Counted from the stretch's first letter, positions 44,153-54,275 are shown. The stretch is DNA of 64,000 nt from Candidatus Poribacteria bacterium (GCA_022825825.1 JAJDWA010000034.1:62001-126000); one strand, 5' to 3'. Notes: generated by a model not told the origin, from the letters alone. Made by a program: numbers and translations.

Positions 44153-44341
44153 TCCCGATTTCTTCTGTAGGAGTGGAACCTGCAGGTCGCGAGCCAATAA
44201 ATGCTACACGCGCGCTACGTTGATTTTACAATGAATTCCGCTACTACAATATGTGAACAACCTTGGTAGATTCGGTTTCCTAACCACTCCATTTCGCAAA
44301 TACTTATGAGGAGCGTTGGTAGGTTATAGTAGGAGACCAAA
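44153..44341. other. gene-free, repeat-derived spacer
   Basis: This holds a GTAGGAGTGGAACCTGCAGG piece similar to the core of the element at 20702, and a further GGTTTCCTAACC copy at 44274-44285 preceded by GGTAGATTC. I see no gene. Confidence 0.5.
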
Positions 44342-44434
44342 ATGCTTACAACTAATACCCGCATTAATCACATTTGCTCTGGGATACTATCATTAAATTC
44401 GTCTTGCATTCTTACGAATTTAATGATAGTATAA
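44342..44434 (+). CDS. possible 30-codon leader peptide
   Basis: ATG 44342 is preceded by TAGGAGACCAAA, almost identical to the ACAGGAGACCAAAA before the downstream lipoprotein gene at 44512. The frame encodes 30 residues (MLTTNTRINHICSGILSLNS, then 10 more) and stops at 44432. Its second half overlaps a long perfect hairpin. It could be a leader peptide controlling the lipoprotein, or a chance frame next to a duplicated ribosome site. Confidence 0.25.
   Translation: MLTTNTRINHICSGILSLNSSCILTNLMIV
44384..44432. repeat. perfect 19-bp inverted repeat (hairpin) upstream of the FN3 lipoprotein
   Basis: ATACTATCATTAAATTCGT (44384-44402) and ACGAATTTAATGATAGTAT (44414-44432) are exact complements separated by 11 bases. 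TATAAT at 44430-44435 overlaps the right arm and may be a -10 box, with TTGCAT in the loop. As RNA it would form a very stable AU-rich stem; as DNA it could be an operator. Confidence 0.6.
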
Positions 44435-44511
44435 TAACCATGTCAACGTCTGGGATATGATTAGCGTTACACTTGGATATATATATTAGATTTTACAACA
44501 GGAGACCAAAA

Positions 44512-45315
44512 ATGTTAAAAAAAATAAAAGAATTAATAGCACAATTTCTGTATGTAATTCTTGCAGTAACGCTAATTGGATGTTATATTGATGCTGGCAA
44601 CAATGATAACTATATTGACAGTGAACCGCCTGCTGTTCCACGAGGTGTCAGAACAATCACAGGTGATGAGTACGTCCGTATTGAGTGGTACCCGAATGCC
44701 GAATCTGACTTAGCGGGGTATACGGTATGGCGCAGAGAAAATAACAGAGATATTGAAGCAATTGTTGACATTCTTTCTGGAACTACGCACTATACAGATA
44801 GGGATGTACGGAACGGAAGAACTTACTACTATTTCGTTTCTGCTTACGATTCAATTGGTAATGAGAGTGACCTCAGCCCCGAAAACGCTTGGGACACACC
44901 TCGTCCCGCAGGCAGAAATATTATCTTAGATGATTCCCAACTTGCACCTGATCGCAGCGGTTTTGACTTCTCACAGCCACACAGAGGCGCTATCGCTTGG
45001 GATGATAGAAACACCGATATCTTTTTTGGCTTTGACACAGAGCGCAATATTAGACTCCTCTATTCAGAAAATGGCACTGAGATGCAAGATTTAGGGTATC
45101 ACGAAGGCTTTGATGATGTTGATTTTGCACCAGAATTTGGTTATACAACCGAATTTATTGAGTTGTTTGAAGGGCATATCTATGCCATTTATACCGCTGA
45201 TGGGAACTTCGCTAAAATTCATGTTCGCAAACTGTTTGATGATGCTTTAGAATTTGACTGGGCATACCAAACTGATCCTGAGAATATACAATTAGCACCG
45301 GCATTACCCCATTAA
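44512..45315 (+). CDS. FN3-domain lipoprotein
   Basis: A 267-residue lipoprotein with lipobox LIGC near residue 27 after a hydrophobic signal. Residues about 35-130 form a fibronectin type III domain (VPRGVRTITGDEYVRIEWYP, YTVWRRE, YYYFVSAYDSIGNESDLSPE). The C-terminal 130 residues have no recognised family. I choose ATG 44512 with GGAG eight bases upstream; the open frame begins 13 codons earlier without a site. It is anchored in an outer or inner membrane lipid layer and probably binds envelope components. Confidence 0.75.
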   Translation: MLKKIKELIAQFLYVILAVTLIGCYIDAGNNDNYIDSEPPAVPRGVRTITGDEYVRIEWYPNAESDLAGYTVWRRENNRDIEAIVDILSGTTHYTDRDVRNGRTYYYFVSAYDSIGNESDLSPENAWDTPRPAGRNIILDDSQLAPDRSGFDFSQPHRGAIAWDDRNTDIFFGFDTERNIRLLYSENGTEMQDLGYHEGFDDVDFAPEFGYTTEFIELFEGHIYAIYTADGNFAKIHVRKLFDDALEFDWAYQTDPENIQLAPALPH

Positions 45316-45377
45316 GAAAAACACCACACCTAAATTTCTGCTCTTACAGGATATATGGTGAAAATTAAAAGTATAAG

Positions 45378-45420
45378 CACCTCGTAATCGGTGCGTTTAC
45401 AAAACGCACCGATTAAGGTG
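45378..45420. repeat. long hairpin copy of the dispersed GGTGCG repeat
   Basis: TAATCGGTGCGTTT (45385-45398) and AAACGCACCGATTA (45402-45415) are exact complements with a 3-base loop, extended by CACCT/AGGTG at the ends. It is the most perfect copy of the family in the window. No T-run follows, so it is not a standard terminator. Confidence 0.65.
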
Positions 45421-45484
45421 TATCGTTATTATAAAAATTATAGAGAACTGCGTGCTATAAGAGTGCAAACCGAAAGGAACGACT

Positions 45485-46093
45485 ATGAAGAAATACCTAA
45501 TTCTTTTGTCTTGTGTTTTTTTTACAACAGTCTACACACAAATGACAACGTTGGCAGTTGAACACCAGACTTCTGATAAAAAGCAAATTGCGGAACGACA
45601 GGTATCACGCGCGACACAAGATGCCGAATCTGAAACAACTTATCCGTTATTTCGCACCCATCGGCCGCTATACTATCCAGTACGGAGCCCGCGGAAAGCA
45701 TCGTTGCTATCGGCTACTATGCCCGGTTTAGGGCAGGCTTATTCAGAAAACTATCTCAAAGCTACTCTCTTCCTTACAGCAGAGATAGGTATCTTTTCTT
45801 TAGCAAGTTATAACATCGCTCGTGCTTTACATTATAGAGACCATGATACATTTGGAACAGGATTCTATGATGAGAAAACAAGTAATTTCTTAACCAAGGA
45901 TCAAGTCAGATCAAGGATGGCAGATCACAGCATCCGCGGTTCACTTTTTCTCATCACAGGCATCGGTTTGCATATCTGGAATATCCTTGATGCATCAAAA
46001 ACAGCCAAAGATTATAATAATCGAAGAATTTCTGTGCAAATGCAACAAACTAAACATGGAATGCACGCACTTATTTTCACGTATCGGTTTTAA
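45485..46093 (+). CDS. DUF5683-like membrane protein
   Basis: A 202-residue protein with a signal peptide (about 1-24). It has the DUF5683-type segment SPRKASLLSATMPGLGQAYS with following hydrophobic stretches (about residues 98-116 and 155-168). Such proteins are inner-membrane or envelope-associated and of unknown function. GAAAGGAA precedes the ATG. Confidence 0.72.
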   Translation: MKKYLILLSCVFFTTVYTQMTTLAVEHQTSDKKQIAERQVSRATQDAESETTYPLFRTHRPLYYPVRSPRKASLLSATMPGLGQAYSENYLKATLFLTAEIGIFSLASYNIARALHYRDHDTFGTGFYDEKTSNFLTKDQVRSRMADHSIRGSLFLITGIGLHIWNILDASKTAKDYNNRRISVQMQQTKHGMHALIFTYRF

Positions 46094-46252
46094 CGTAATC
46101 GCCTTCAAGTGCTGTTAGGTACATTGGATAGTTTTCGACTTGTGTCTACTTACTGTCAGGGCACTTCACAATTGAACACCGTTTTTTGATACGCAATAGG
46201 TTGGTATTTCCCTGGAGTTATTTTGGTATGGTATATCCCTGGAGTTATTAAT

Positions 46253-47086
46253 GTGAATTATGTGAAGTGCTTATCAATAGTCATTTTATTAATAGGGGTT
46301 GGTTTACCCCTATCTGAAATTGTTTGGCAAGAAGCGAGATCTGAAAATGCTGCTCCGAAAGATCAGATAAAAGAAGAAATTCCGCTTGTTGATGTTGAAG
46401 AGGTTGCAGCACATCCACTAAGAATTGGTGAAAAACTAACATACAACATCAAGGTATCATGGGTTCCAGTTTCTGCTGGAGAACGAGTTGACCATATAGA
46501 AAAAAAAATGTCATTCAACAGGAAAAACGTATACCATATTACCTCTCAAGTAAAAACAGGTGCTGTCGCCTCCAGAATACACCGTTTTCAGAATCGCCAG
46601 TCTACTTTTGTGAACACCGTTGGGTTCTATCCGCTTAGTTTCAGAAACCAACTTCAGGATAAAAAATATAGAGCGCGTGTTGAGATCGATTTTCGTGATG
46701 GTGAGGCGGAATATAAGAAAATCTCACAGAACAGGCAAGATGAGCCAGAGAAACGTGATAAAAAGGTAATAGAAACCCCATTCGCTACACAAGATGAACT
46801 CTCTATGATCTACTTTCTCCGATGTAAGAAGTTGGTACCAGGCAAAACTTACTTTTTCCCACTAATTAGTAAAGCTAAGGTCGTAAAAGTAACCATTAGT
46901 GTAAAACAGGGGGAAGTGTTAAAAGTCAAAGGCTTAGGTCGTGTCAGAACACTTAGGGTGCGTACCTCGCACGGTTATCAACTCTGGTTGACCGACGACC
47001 CTCGTCATATCCCCGTCAAAATTGAGGCGGAAGTAAAAATTGGCAAGATGAAAGCGAATCTTGAAAAAATTGAATTTATAAGATAA
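46253..47086 (+). CDS. DUF3108-like envelope protein
   Basis: A 277-residue protein with an N-terminal hydrophobic signal (KCLSIVILLIGVGLPLSEIV) and a DUF3108-like beta-rich body (HPLRIGEKLTYNIKVSWVPV, SAGE, then long beta strands to the end). DUF3108 proteins are periplasmic and of unknown function. The GTG at 46253 has GGAG eight bases upstream. A TTG at 46223 also has GGAG nearby, because CCCTGGAGTTATT is directly duplicated (46210-46222 and 46237-46249). Confidence 0.72.
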   Translation: MNYVKCLSIVILLIGVGLPLSEIVWQEARSENAAPKDQIKEEIPLVDVEEVAAHPLRIGEKLTYNIKVSWVPVSAGERVDHIEKKMSFNRKNVYHITSQVKTGAVASRIHRFQNRQSTFVNTVGFYPLSFRNQLQDKKYRARVEIDFRDGEAEYKKISQNRQDEPEKRDKKVIETPFATQDELSMIYFLRCKKLVPGKTYFFPLISKAKVVKVTISVKQGEVLKVKGLGRVRTLRVRTSHGYQLWLTDDPRHIPVKIEAEVKIGKMKANLEKIEFIR

Positions 47087-47169
47087 CCAATTCGATATTA
47101 CATAAAACGCTCGTAAATTGGATGCTACCATTAAGTTTCATCCTGCTACCGAGCAACAGGGAACAGTTC

Positions 47170-50100
47170 GTGCAAGAGTTTTTACGAAAAACTAAAAATT
47201 ACCAGAAACTGATTGAATGCCTAAAGAATGGACAAAACCCTCCGTGGCTCAGAGGGTTACACAACGCTTCAACTTCCTATCTCTTGGCGGCTCTAATAGA
47301 AGATTTTCCGAATAACTCTTTCCTCATCGTGTTCCCCTCATACAGGGAAGCAGAACAGGTGTTGGAAGAAATACGCGCGTTTCAGAATTGTAATGTTCAG
47401 CACGGAAATGCCGGTCCAACTGCGGAGCAAAGTGACTTACTTCTTCTTCCTGCGTGGCAAAATACGCTTTTTGAAGGTGCCGCACCAACCAAAAACATCC
47501 GTGTTGATCGAATGCGTTGTCTTCATCATCTTGTTACAAAAAATAGCCTGTCTACCACGTTGAGTTCTACGCAGAGTGTTGTGTTCACAACGGTTCGAGG
47601 ATTATACTACAAACTTCCACAACGTGAGACATTAACTGCAGCATGCCGCACGCTTAAAATCGGTGATGAGATAGAATTCTCTGAACTGATTACATTTCTC
47701 ATACGTAGCGGATATCGACAAGTTGAACTGGTTGAAGTAAAGGGAGAATTCGCTTATAGAAGTGATATTCTTGATATTTATCCGCTTACTTCTGATGCAC
47801 CGGTACGGCTGGATTTTTTTGGAGATGAAATTGATGAGATTCGCCTGTTTGACCCGACCTCGCAAGTTTCAATAGAGCAGAATAGTTCCGTTGTTATAAC
47901 GCCGATGTCCGAGATATGTCTTGCTGATGTCTCTATGCCGCACTGGAAATCACAAACTGAACGATTGATGAAAGAAACTACAAATTCTGCCGATTTTATC
48001 AATACTATTCGGGAAATGACGCAGCTTATAGAAGATTGTCTCAACCGGACGCAGTCAAAAAGTTTGAATGTAATTGAGGAACCACCAATAGAGATTGACG
48101 GAGTAGAAGCTTTCCTCCCTATGCTATTTCCACAAACAGAACTGTTGACAGATTATCTACCAGATGACACAATTGTTGTCACGGTTGAACCACGATGGCA
48201 AACACGAGAAGCAGAACAGATGCAAGAACAACTACAAGAGATATACGATAGGAAATTGGTAGAAGGAAGACTAATGCCGCCTCCTGATAGTTTACTTGTT
48301 GCCCCCGATAAACTTCAATCTGAATTAGGGAACTATCTTAACATCCCTATTTCTTTAACTTCTCCTGCATCCGATCCAGAAGATGAAAAGATTTCCGATA
48401 GTTTTAATCAAGACACGGATATCTCAGAACTACACTTTGATATACAGTCGCTTGGACTTGGTAGAGGAAACTACCAAATGGTTATTGACCACATCAAAAG
48501 GTGGACAACTAAAGGATACTTTGTAGATGTTTTTTGTGAAACACCACAACAATCTAAACGTGTATTAGAAATGTTAATAGAGCGCGATCTACCCCCTGAA
48601 CAAGTTTTGGTATCTGTCGGTTTTATCTCTGAAGGCTTTTTAAGTGAATCTCTTAAACTTGTTGTTATCTCAGAAAATGAAATTTTTGGTTCACGTCAGC
48701 GGCGAGTCGTTTCACCAAAACGGGACAAGAGCGGTGCACCACTTTTAAGCCTTATAGATATGAAAGTAGGAGACTACGTTGTCCACGTTTCCCACGGTAT
48801 AGCAATTTACGAAGGCATCCGCCGCATGGATATTGATGGACAATCTCAGGATTTTCTCATTCTCAGATACAAAGAAGACGATAAACTGTATGTACCTACC
48901 TATCAAGTGGACCTTGTTCAAAAGTACATTGGAAACAAAGATGAGTCCTACGAACCGCGTATAGACTATCTCGGTGGTAAATCTTGGCAGACAAAAAAGG
49001 GACGTGCCAAAGCTGCCGTTGAAGAAATGGCAGGCGAATTACTTAAACTATATGCTGCTCGGCAGGCAAGCGAGGGCTATAGTTTCCCCACAGAAGTCCC
49101 GTGGGAAGGCGAATTTGAAGCACTCTTTCCTTTCCAAGAAACAGATGACCAACTCCAAGCCATTGAAGACGTTAAAGCCGATATGGAAACTGAAAGACCA
49201 ATGGATCGACTGATCTGTGGAGATGTCGGTTATGGAAAGACAGAAGTTGCATTGCGCGCCGCATTTAAGGCGGTAATGGCAGAAAAACAGGTCGCTCTAC
49301 TTGTACCCACCACTATTCTGGCATTGCAGCACTACGACACCTTTGAAAAGCGCTTTAAACCATTTCCTATACATATTGAAATGTTAAACCGTTTTCGTAG
49401 TCAAAAAGAGATAAAATCGGTTAAAGAAAGACTCGCAGACGGAACCGTTGATATTGTTATTGGCACGCATTCCCTGCTATCTGATACCGTCTCTTTTGAA
49501 AATCTGGGGTTACTCATCGTTGACGAAGAACATCGCTTCGGTGTAAAAAATAAAGAAAAGATCAAGCAGTTTAAAGAGACAGTAGACGTTCTTACCCTTA
49601 CAGCTACACCAATTCCACGTACTTTGCACATGTCCCTTGTTGGCATCAGAGACTTCAGCATAATTAACACGCCTCCAGCTAATCGGTTGCCAATTCAGAC
49701 GCATGTCATGCCTTACAATGCTAAAGTTATTCGAGATGCTATTGTGAATGAATTGGCGAGAGACGGACAGATATTTTTTGTTCACAATCGCGTCCAGAAT
49801 ATCGGAATTATTGCCAAAACCATTCAAGAACTTGTTCCACATGCGCGCGTTGCTATCGCTCACGGACAAATGCCGGAACGCGAGTTAGAAAGTGTCATGT
49901 TAGAATTTGTGCGTCACAAACATGATATCCTTGTCTGCACTATGATTATTGAATCGGGATTAGATATTCCTAACGTGAATACAATCATGATAAATAGAGC
50001 GGATGCTTTCGGATTAGCCCAGTTATATCAACTTCGCGGGCGAGTTGGACGTGCCGATGAACAAGCTTACGGTTACCTTTTCTATCCACAAGATAAACCG

Positions 50101-50763
50101 ATTACTGAGGGCGCACAAAAACGGCTCCGTGTTATAGAGGAATTCACTGAGCTCGGATCCGGCTTCAAAATCGCACTGAGAGACTTGGAAATACGAGGGG
50201 CAGGGAATATTCTCGGTGCACAACAACATGGACATATCACAAATGTTGGCTACGAACTTTACTGCAAACTACTTGACGAGGCTGTCCGAAAATTAAAAGG
50301 TGAAAGGGTTGAAGAAGAAATTGAAATCAGTATCAATTTACCTATTGAAGCATTTCTCCCTGATGATTATATCCCTGACAGTCGCCAAAAAATTTCTATC
50401 TACAAGAAAATTTCGGCTATTAAGACCGATACAGATAAACACGAACTGACTAACGAACTTAAAGACAGGTATGGAGATATCCCCGAACCTGTTGAGATGT
50501 TGCTTGAAATCTCAAGCATCAAACAACTCTGTCAGAAACTCGGTATCACAGCGATTGTCGCAGGTGGAAATCGCATTAAGGTAACCTTTGATGAACACAA
50601 ACCCCGTATAGATGTGGCGCAGTTCGTTGAGACAGTACACGAAAATCCACAACTTGAATTACGACCACCAGCACAACTGATGGTCGATATAGAAAATTTA
50701 ACCGGTAAGAAGTTATTAACCGAATTACAACGAATTTTAACTATATTTGTTGTCCCTGATTGA
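47170..50763 (+). CDS. mfd: transcription-repair coupling factor Mfd
   Basis: A DNA translocase of about 1197 residues that removes stalled RNA polymerase and recruits UvrA. The order is a UvrB-like N-terminal part, an RNA-polymerase-interacting domain (DMKVGDYVVHVSHGIAIYEG, near residue 526), helicase motor with GDVGYGKT (near 683) and DEEHRFG (near 784), and the TRCF domain at the C-terminus. I choose GTG 47170 because AGGGAA lies six bases upstream and the protein then aligns with the Bacillus Mfd N-terminus; an in-frame ATG at 47122 adds 16 residues. The downstream genes encode parvulins, a known neighbourhood for mfd. Confidence 0.95.
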   Translation: MQEFLRKTKNYQKLIECLKNGQNPPWLRGLHNASTSYLLAALIEDFPNNSFLIVFPSYREAEQVLEEIRAFQNCNVQHGNAGPTAEQSDLLLLPAWQNTLFEGAAPTKNIRVDRMRCLHHLVTKNSLSTTLSSTQSVVFTTVRGLYYKLPQRETLTAACRTLKIGDEIEFSELITFLIRSGYRQVELVEVKGEFAYRSDILDIYPLTSDAPVRLDFFGDEIDEIRLFDPTSQVSIEQNSSVVITPMSEICLADVSMPHWKSQTERLMKETTNSADFINTIREMTQLIEDCLNRTQSKSLNVIEEPPIEIDGVEAFLPMLFPQTELLTDYLPDDTIVVTVEPRWQTREAEQMQEQLQEIYDRKLVEGRLMPPPDSLLVAPDKLQSELGNYLNIPISLTSPASDPEDEKISDSFNQDTDISELHFDIQSLGLGRGNYQMVIDHIKRWTTKGYFVDVFCETPQQSKRVLEMLIERDLPPEQVLVSVGFISEGFLSESLKLVVISENEIFGSRQRRVVSPKRDKSGAPLLSLIDMKVGDYVVHVSHGIAIYEGIRRMDIDGQSQDFLILRYKEDDKLYVPTYQVDLVQKYIGNKDESYEPRIDYLGGKSWQTKKGRAKAAVEEMAGELLKLYAARQASEGYSFPTEVPWEGEFEALFPFQETDDQLQAIEDVKADMETERPMDRLICGDVGYGKTEVALRAAFKAVMAEKQVALLVPTTILALQHYDTFEKRFKPFPIHIEMLNRFRSQKEIKSVKERLADGTVDIVIGTHSLLSDTVSFENLGLLIVDEEHRFGVKNKEKIKQFKETVDVLTLTATPIPRTLHMSLVGIRDFSIINTPPANRLPIQTHVMPYNAKVIRDAIVNELARDGQIFFVHNRVQNIGIIAKTIQELVPHARVAIAHGQMPERELESVMLEFVRHKHDILVCTMIIESGLDIPNVNTIMINRADAFGLAQLYQLRGRVGRADEQAYGYLFYPQDKPITEGAQKRLRVIEEFTELGSGFKIALRDLEIRGAGNILGAQQHGHITNVGYELYCKLLDEAVRKLKGERVEEEIEISINLPIEAFLPDDYIPDSRQKISIYKKISAIKTDTDKHELTNELKDRYGDIPEPVEMLLEISSIKQLCQKLGITAIVAGGNRIKVTFDEHKPRIDVAQFVETVHENPQLELRPPAQLMVDIENLTGKKLLTELQRILTIFVVPD

Positions 50764-50823
50764 AAACATGTTATACACGCGGGAGAAATAACGTCTCCCC
50801 GAAATTGAAAGGAGAATTCCAAA

Positions 50824-51804
50824 GTGAAAAAATCTATTTTTGTTATCGCAGCAGTTGTTTTAACCTGTCTGCTCACTTGGTCTCTTGTCCGTTCAGACAA
50901 CCACGAATCCGCGGAAGAAAAGATAGACAAGAGTCAAATAATTATAGCAGAGTACAAGTGGAATGGTGAACTCCACCAGATTTCACTCGCTGAACTGGAA
51001 GCAGCTATTGCAGAATTGCCAACCTACCGCCAGCGAAATTATGCTACGAAAGCGGGGAAAGCAGAATACTTAGAGGATTATATCAATGAAAAACTAAAAC
51101 TGCTCCAAGCAAAGGATGCAGGTTTTGATAAACTCCTCGAACACCTTAAAAAAATGGATGATTATACCCATCAACTGATGGTTGAAAAACTTACCGAAAT
51201 AGAAGTAGATGCTAAGGTGTCCTACACTGACGAGGACCTCAAGGCATATTTTGATGCCCACAAGAGTGAGTACATCGAAGCAGCTAAGGCTCGAGCAATT
51301 TGTATTACTCTTGATGACGAAGACTTGGCCAATGAAACTTTGGACCAGATTAAAGCTGGAACAGATATAAGTGAAATGGCAAAGAAACTTTATGAGGAAA
51401 ACAAATTAGCAGCCAACGGTCCGGGCAGCAGCAGTCAAGAGGATCCTGGTAATACATTCTTCTTTACTAAAAGCGGATCGCCAAATTGGTCTGAATTTAT
51501 TGAAGCAGTCTTTGAAATGGAAATTGGAGAAATGACTGATACCGTTTTTGAAACTGATGTCAATGATGAAACATTTTACCTCATTTTCCGCAAAGAAGAA
51601 CATCAACCAGAACGTCAAAAGGAATTAGAGGAAGTTAAATCAGATGTTGAACGGAAAGTTGAACGAGAAATGAAACGCACCCGTATCTTTGAATGGATAG
51701 ATGCAATTTCTCTCAGTGCAAAACTGAAAACTTACCCTGAAAATATTCCTGTTCCTGTCCAACCAGAAACTTCCGAAGAGGAATCCAATAATCCTGAGAA
51801 GTAA
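50824..51804 (+). CDS. parvulin-like (PpiC/SurA-type) secreted protein, first copy
   Basis: A 326-residue protein with an N-terminal signal or anchor (KSIFVIAAVVLTCLLTWSLV). A SurA-N-like helical segment (EYLEDYINEKLKLLQAKDAG) leads to a divergent parvulin domain (about 155-265, ARAICITLDDEDLANETLDQ, SPNWSEFIEAVFEMEIGEMT) and a Glu-rich tail. The catalytic residues of parvulins are not clearly conserved, so a chaperone role is more likely than isomerase activity. GTG start with GGAG nine bases upstream. The next gene is a close paralogue. Confidence 0.78.
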   Translation: MKKSIFVIAAVVLTCLLTWSLVRSDNHESAEEKIDKSQIIIAEYKWNGELHQISLAELEAAIAELPTYRQRNYATKAGKAEYLEDYINEKLKLLQAKDAGFDKLLEHLKKMDDYTHQLMVEKLTEIEVDAKVSYTDEDLKAYFDAHKSEYIEAAKARAICITLDDEDLANETLDQIKAGTDISEMAKKLYEENKLAANGPGSSSQEDPGNTFFFTKSGSPNWSEFIEAVFEMEIGEMTDTVFETDVNDETFYLIFRKEEHQPERQKELEEVKSDVERKVEREMKRTRIFEWIDAISLSAKLKTYPENIPVPVQPETSEEESNNPEK

Positions 51805-51837
51805 CGCCGCAACTTTACCCCAAAGGAGGTAGCATTC

Positions 51838-52812
51838 ATGAAAAATTTTAGTAGTATTCCCTTTATCTTATTATTCGCTATTCTTGCCACACTTCCGTTC
51901 TTATATAGCTGTGGCGACAAAGCAATCGGTGCTGATGGAACTGTCATCGCTGAATTTGAGTGGAACGGGAAACAACGAATCACACTTGAAGAAATGATGC
52001 AGGAAATCAGCGAACTTCCTGAATACAAACAACGTCAATACCAAGACAAAGAGGGACTTGAAGAATACATGATACTCATGGCTGAGAGTCGTTTAATTCT
52101 CTGTCTTGCGAAAGACCAAAAACTCAATGAGGATCAAGAAATTCTCAAGAAAGTCCAAGATTATCTTCACGATTTAATGATTGAAAGGATCACAGAGCAG
52201 GAAGTTGATACCAAACTTATTCTGTCAGAAGATGATTATCTCGCATATTATGACGCGCACAAAGAGGATTATGTCCGTCCTGAGCAAGTCAAGCTAACCT
52301 GCATCACGCTTATGGACAAAGAACGCGCAGATCAGGTTTTCGCTGAAATCAAAGCGGGTAAAGATATCGCAGATGCAGCGCAAGAACTTTCTGATAGAGG
52401 CGAGTTGGTAGGCCCCGGCGCGAATCCCGCTTCACCCGGTGACACCGACTACATCAGCAAAAATTCTTATCCGCCAGGTACAGAGCCTTTTATGGATGCT
52501 GCATTCAACGCAGAAATAGGTTCACTCCATTCATCGGTCATTGAAGTTGAGGTACAGGGCGCTAAATACTATATGATGTTCCGTAAGGATGAAGCGAGAG
52601 AGGCATATCAGAAACCCTTCAGCGAAGAAGATGTCCGTAAAAACGTAATCAGAAAAGTTGAACGGGAACGACGGGATGCTCTGATGCAAGCCTGGATTGA
52701 CCAACTCCGTGAACGTGCCGAAGTTAAAACCTTTATTGACCGCATCCCTGAGGATGAACCCTCTGAAGAAGAATCTGAAAACCCCTCCGAACAAACACCA
52801 CCTGAGGAATAG
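51838..52812 (+). CDS. parvulin-like lipoprotein, second copy
   Basis: A 324-residue paralogue of the preceding protein, this time with a lipobox (LYSC at about residues 22-25). The segment EFEWNGKQRITLEEMMQEIS aligns with EYKWNGELHQISLAELEAAI of the first copy, and YDAHKEDYVRPEQVKLTCIT matches FDAHKSEYIEAAKARAICIT. It carries one parvulin-like domain at about 155-262 and a Glu/Ser/Pro-rich tail. As a lipoprotein it would be anchored facing the periplasm. AAAGGAGG precedes the ATG. Confidence 0.8.
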   Translation: MKNFSSIPFILLFAILATLPFLYSCGDKAIGADGTVIAEFEWNGKQRITLEEMMQEISELPEYKQRQYQDKEGLEEYMILMAESRLILCLAKDQKLNEDQEILKKVQDYLHDLMIERITEQEVDTKLILSEDDYLAYYDAHKEDYVRPEQVKLTCITLMDKERADQVFAEIKAGKDIADAAQELSDRGELVGPGANPASPGDTDYISKNSYPPGTEPFMDAAFNAEIGSLHSSVIEVEVQGAKYYMMFRKDEAREAYQKPFSEEDVRKNVIRKVERERRDALMQAWIDQLRERAEVKTFIDRIPEDEPSEEESENPSEQTPPEE

Positions 52813-52901
52813 ATTCTCATCAAAGGCGTTGTCAGATGGTACGGGCGGTACTAACTATCCGCCCGTATTACTTTACAAACCCCTAACAGAGGAGGTTTCA
52901 C

Positions 52902-54242
52902 ATGAAACCCGCAACAATTATTAGTATACTGCTAATCTTTCTTTTTTTCTGCAGTAGTTTAACACCTTCTATAGCAAGGATCTTTGATAAAATTATCGCC
53001 TACGTTAACGATGATGTAATAACCAAACGAAGACTTGACACACTGATTAAACAGCACGCCTTTGAACTTCAGCAAATTCACGGATACAGTGAAAGCGAAG
53101 CTCTTAAAGAGGCAGAAAAACAGCGTGCAGAACTGCTTGATAGACTCATCCGCCAAATGCTACTGTTAGAAGCAGCTCTAACCCTAAAAATTCAAGTTCC
53201 AGATACTGAAATTGAGAAATATATCCAAGATTTCAAGACAAAGTACCAAATTCCAACAGACGAAGAATTTAAAAATCTGCTCAACCGTGATGGATTGACA
53301 CTCGTAACATTTCGTGAACAAGTGCAGCGGAATCTGATGACAGAAAAACTGGTTATGGGAAGAATCTTGCCAAGACTCCAGGTACGCGACAGCGATATTC
53401 AAAAATTCTTTGAAGAAAACCGTGACCAACTCCCCTCTAAAGCTGATAGAATCCATTTACGCCATATTTTTATCGCTTTCAAACCAACAGAAAAAGATAG
53501 AAAGGCAGCATCTGATGTGGTAAATCAAGCGCTTGAAGAGATCCAATCAGATAAAACACAATTTGAAACAATTGCTCGCCGCATCGCCTCAAAACATAAT
53601 TCAAATTCACAAGCAGGTTCCCTTATTGAGACCACTCCCTCTGAGATACTTTCATATCCAGAGGCATTCTTAACTGTTCTCGCTAAACTCAAAGCAGGGG
53701 AAATTAGTGAACCGATAGAAACACCTGATGGCATCCATGTTTTCATGGTTGAAACTCGAACTGACGAGAAGATTACATTTCGACATTTTACCGTTCTATT
53801 TCCATTTAGCGAAGAGGCATTAAAAGCTGCGCGTGAACAGGCTGTAAGTATTTTCAAAAAATTAGAAGGTGGAGAAAAATTCATCAACCTTGCTAAAGAA
53901 TATTCTGATGATATGGAAACTCGTGATAAGGGTGGCGATCTTGGGGTTCATATCTTAACCGTGTTAAATCCAAATATCCAGGAAGTTGTAGAATCAATTG
54001 AGGTTGGAAATTACAGTGAGCCTTTTGAAACTGATATTGGTCTTTACATCTACAAAGTTGACGAGCGCAAAACGCCCGAATTGACTCAGCAAGAAAAGCA
54101 GCAAATTATCGGCATCCTGCGCCAGCAACTTTTTGAAAAAGAATGGACTGCTTATACTGACTCACTCCTTGAAAATGCTTATATCAAGATTAAACCTGAT
54201 GCAGTATCAACAGCACCAACACCTGATTCTAAGGGTAACTAA
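52902..54242 (+). CDS. surA: SurA-like periplasmic chaperone/peptidyl-prolyl isomerase
   Basis: A 446-residue protein: signal peptide (about 1-25), SurA N-terminal helical domain (IIAYVNDDVITKRRLDTLIK), two parvulin domains (about 180-285, RIHLRHIFIAFKPTEKDRKA; and 288-395, ITFRHFTVLFPFSEEALKAA with GGDLGVH) and a C-terminal helix. SurA escorts outer-membrane proteins, including LptD, across the periplasm. The architecture and length are those of SurA. The LptD homologue with its own parvulins follows after 136 bases. A GAGGAGG site precedes the ATG. Confidence 0.88.
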   Translation: MKPATIISILLIFLFFCSSLTPSIARIFDKIIAYVNDDVITKRRLDTLIKQHAFELQQIHGYSESEALKEAEKQRAELLDRLIRQMLLLEAALTLKIQVPDTEIEKYIQDFKTKYQIPTDEEFKNLLNRDGLTLVTFREQVQRNLMTEKLVMGRILPRLQVRDSDIQKFFEENRDQLPSKADRIHLRHIFIAFKPTEKDRKAASDVVNQALEEIQSDKTQFETIARRIASKHNSNSQAGSLIETTPSEILSYPEAFLTVLAKLKAGEISEPIETPDGIHVFMVETRTDEKITFRHFTVLFPFSEEALKAAREQAVSIFKKLEGGEKFINLAKEYSDDMETRDKGGDLGVHILTVLNPNIQEVVESIEVGNYSEPFETDIGLYIYKVDERKTPELTQQEKQQIIGILRQQLFEKEWTAYTDSLLENAYIKIKPDAVSTAPTPDSKGN

Positions 54243-54275
54243 TGCCAAATTAACGGAATTTATCTTTTTTTAGAC

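Noticed and set aside
41155..44511. CRISPR array or tRNA genes in the repeat-rich intergenic DNA
   Set aside because: The repeats are palindromic units at irregular spacing with no regular spacers, and no tRNA cloverleaf with a GTTC-type T-loop is found.
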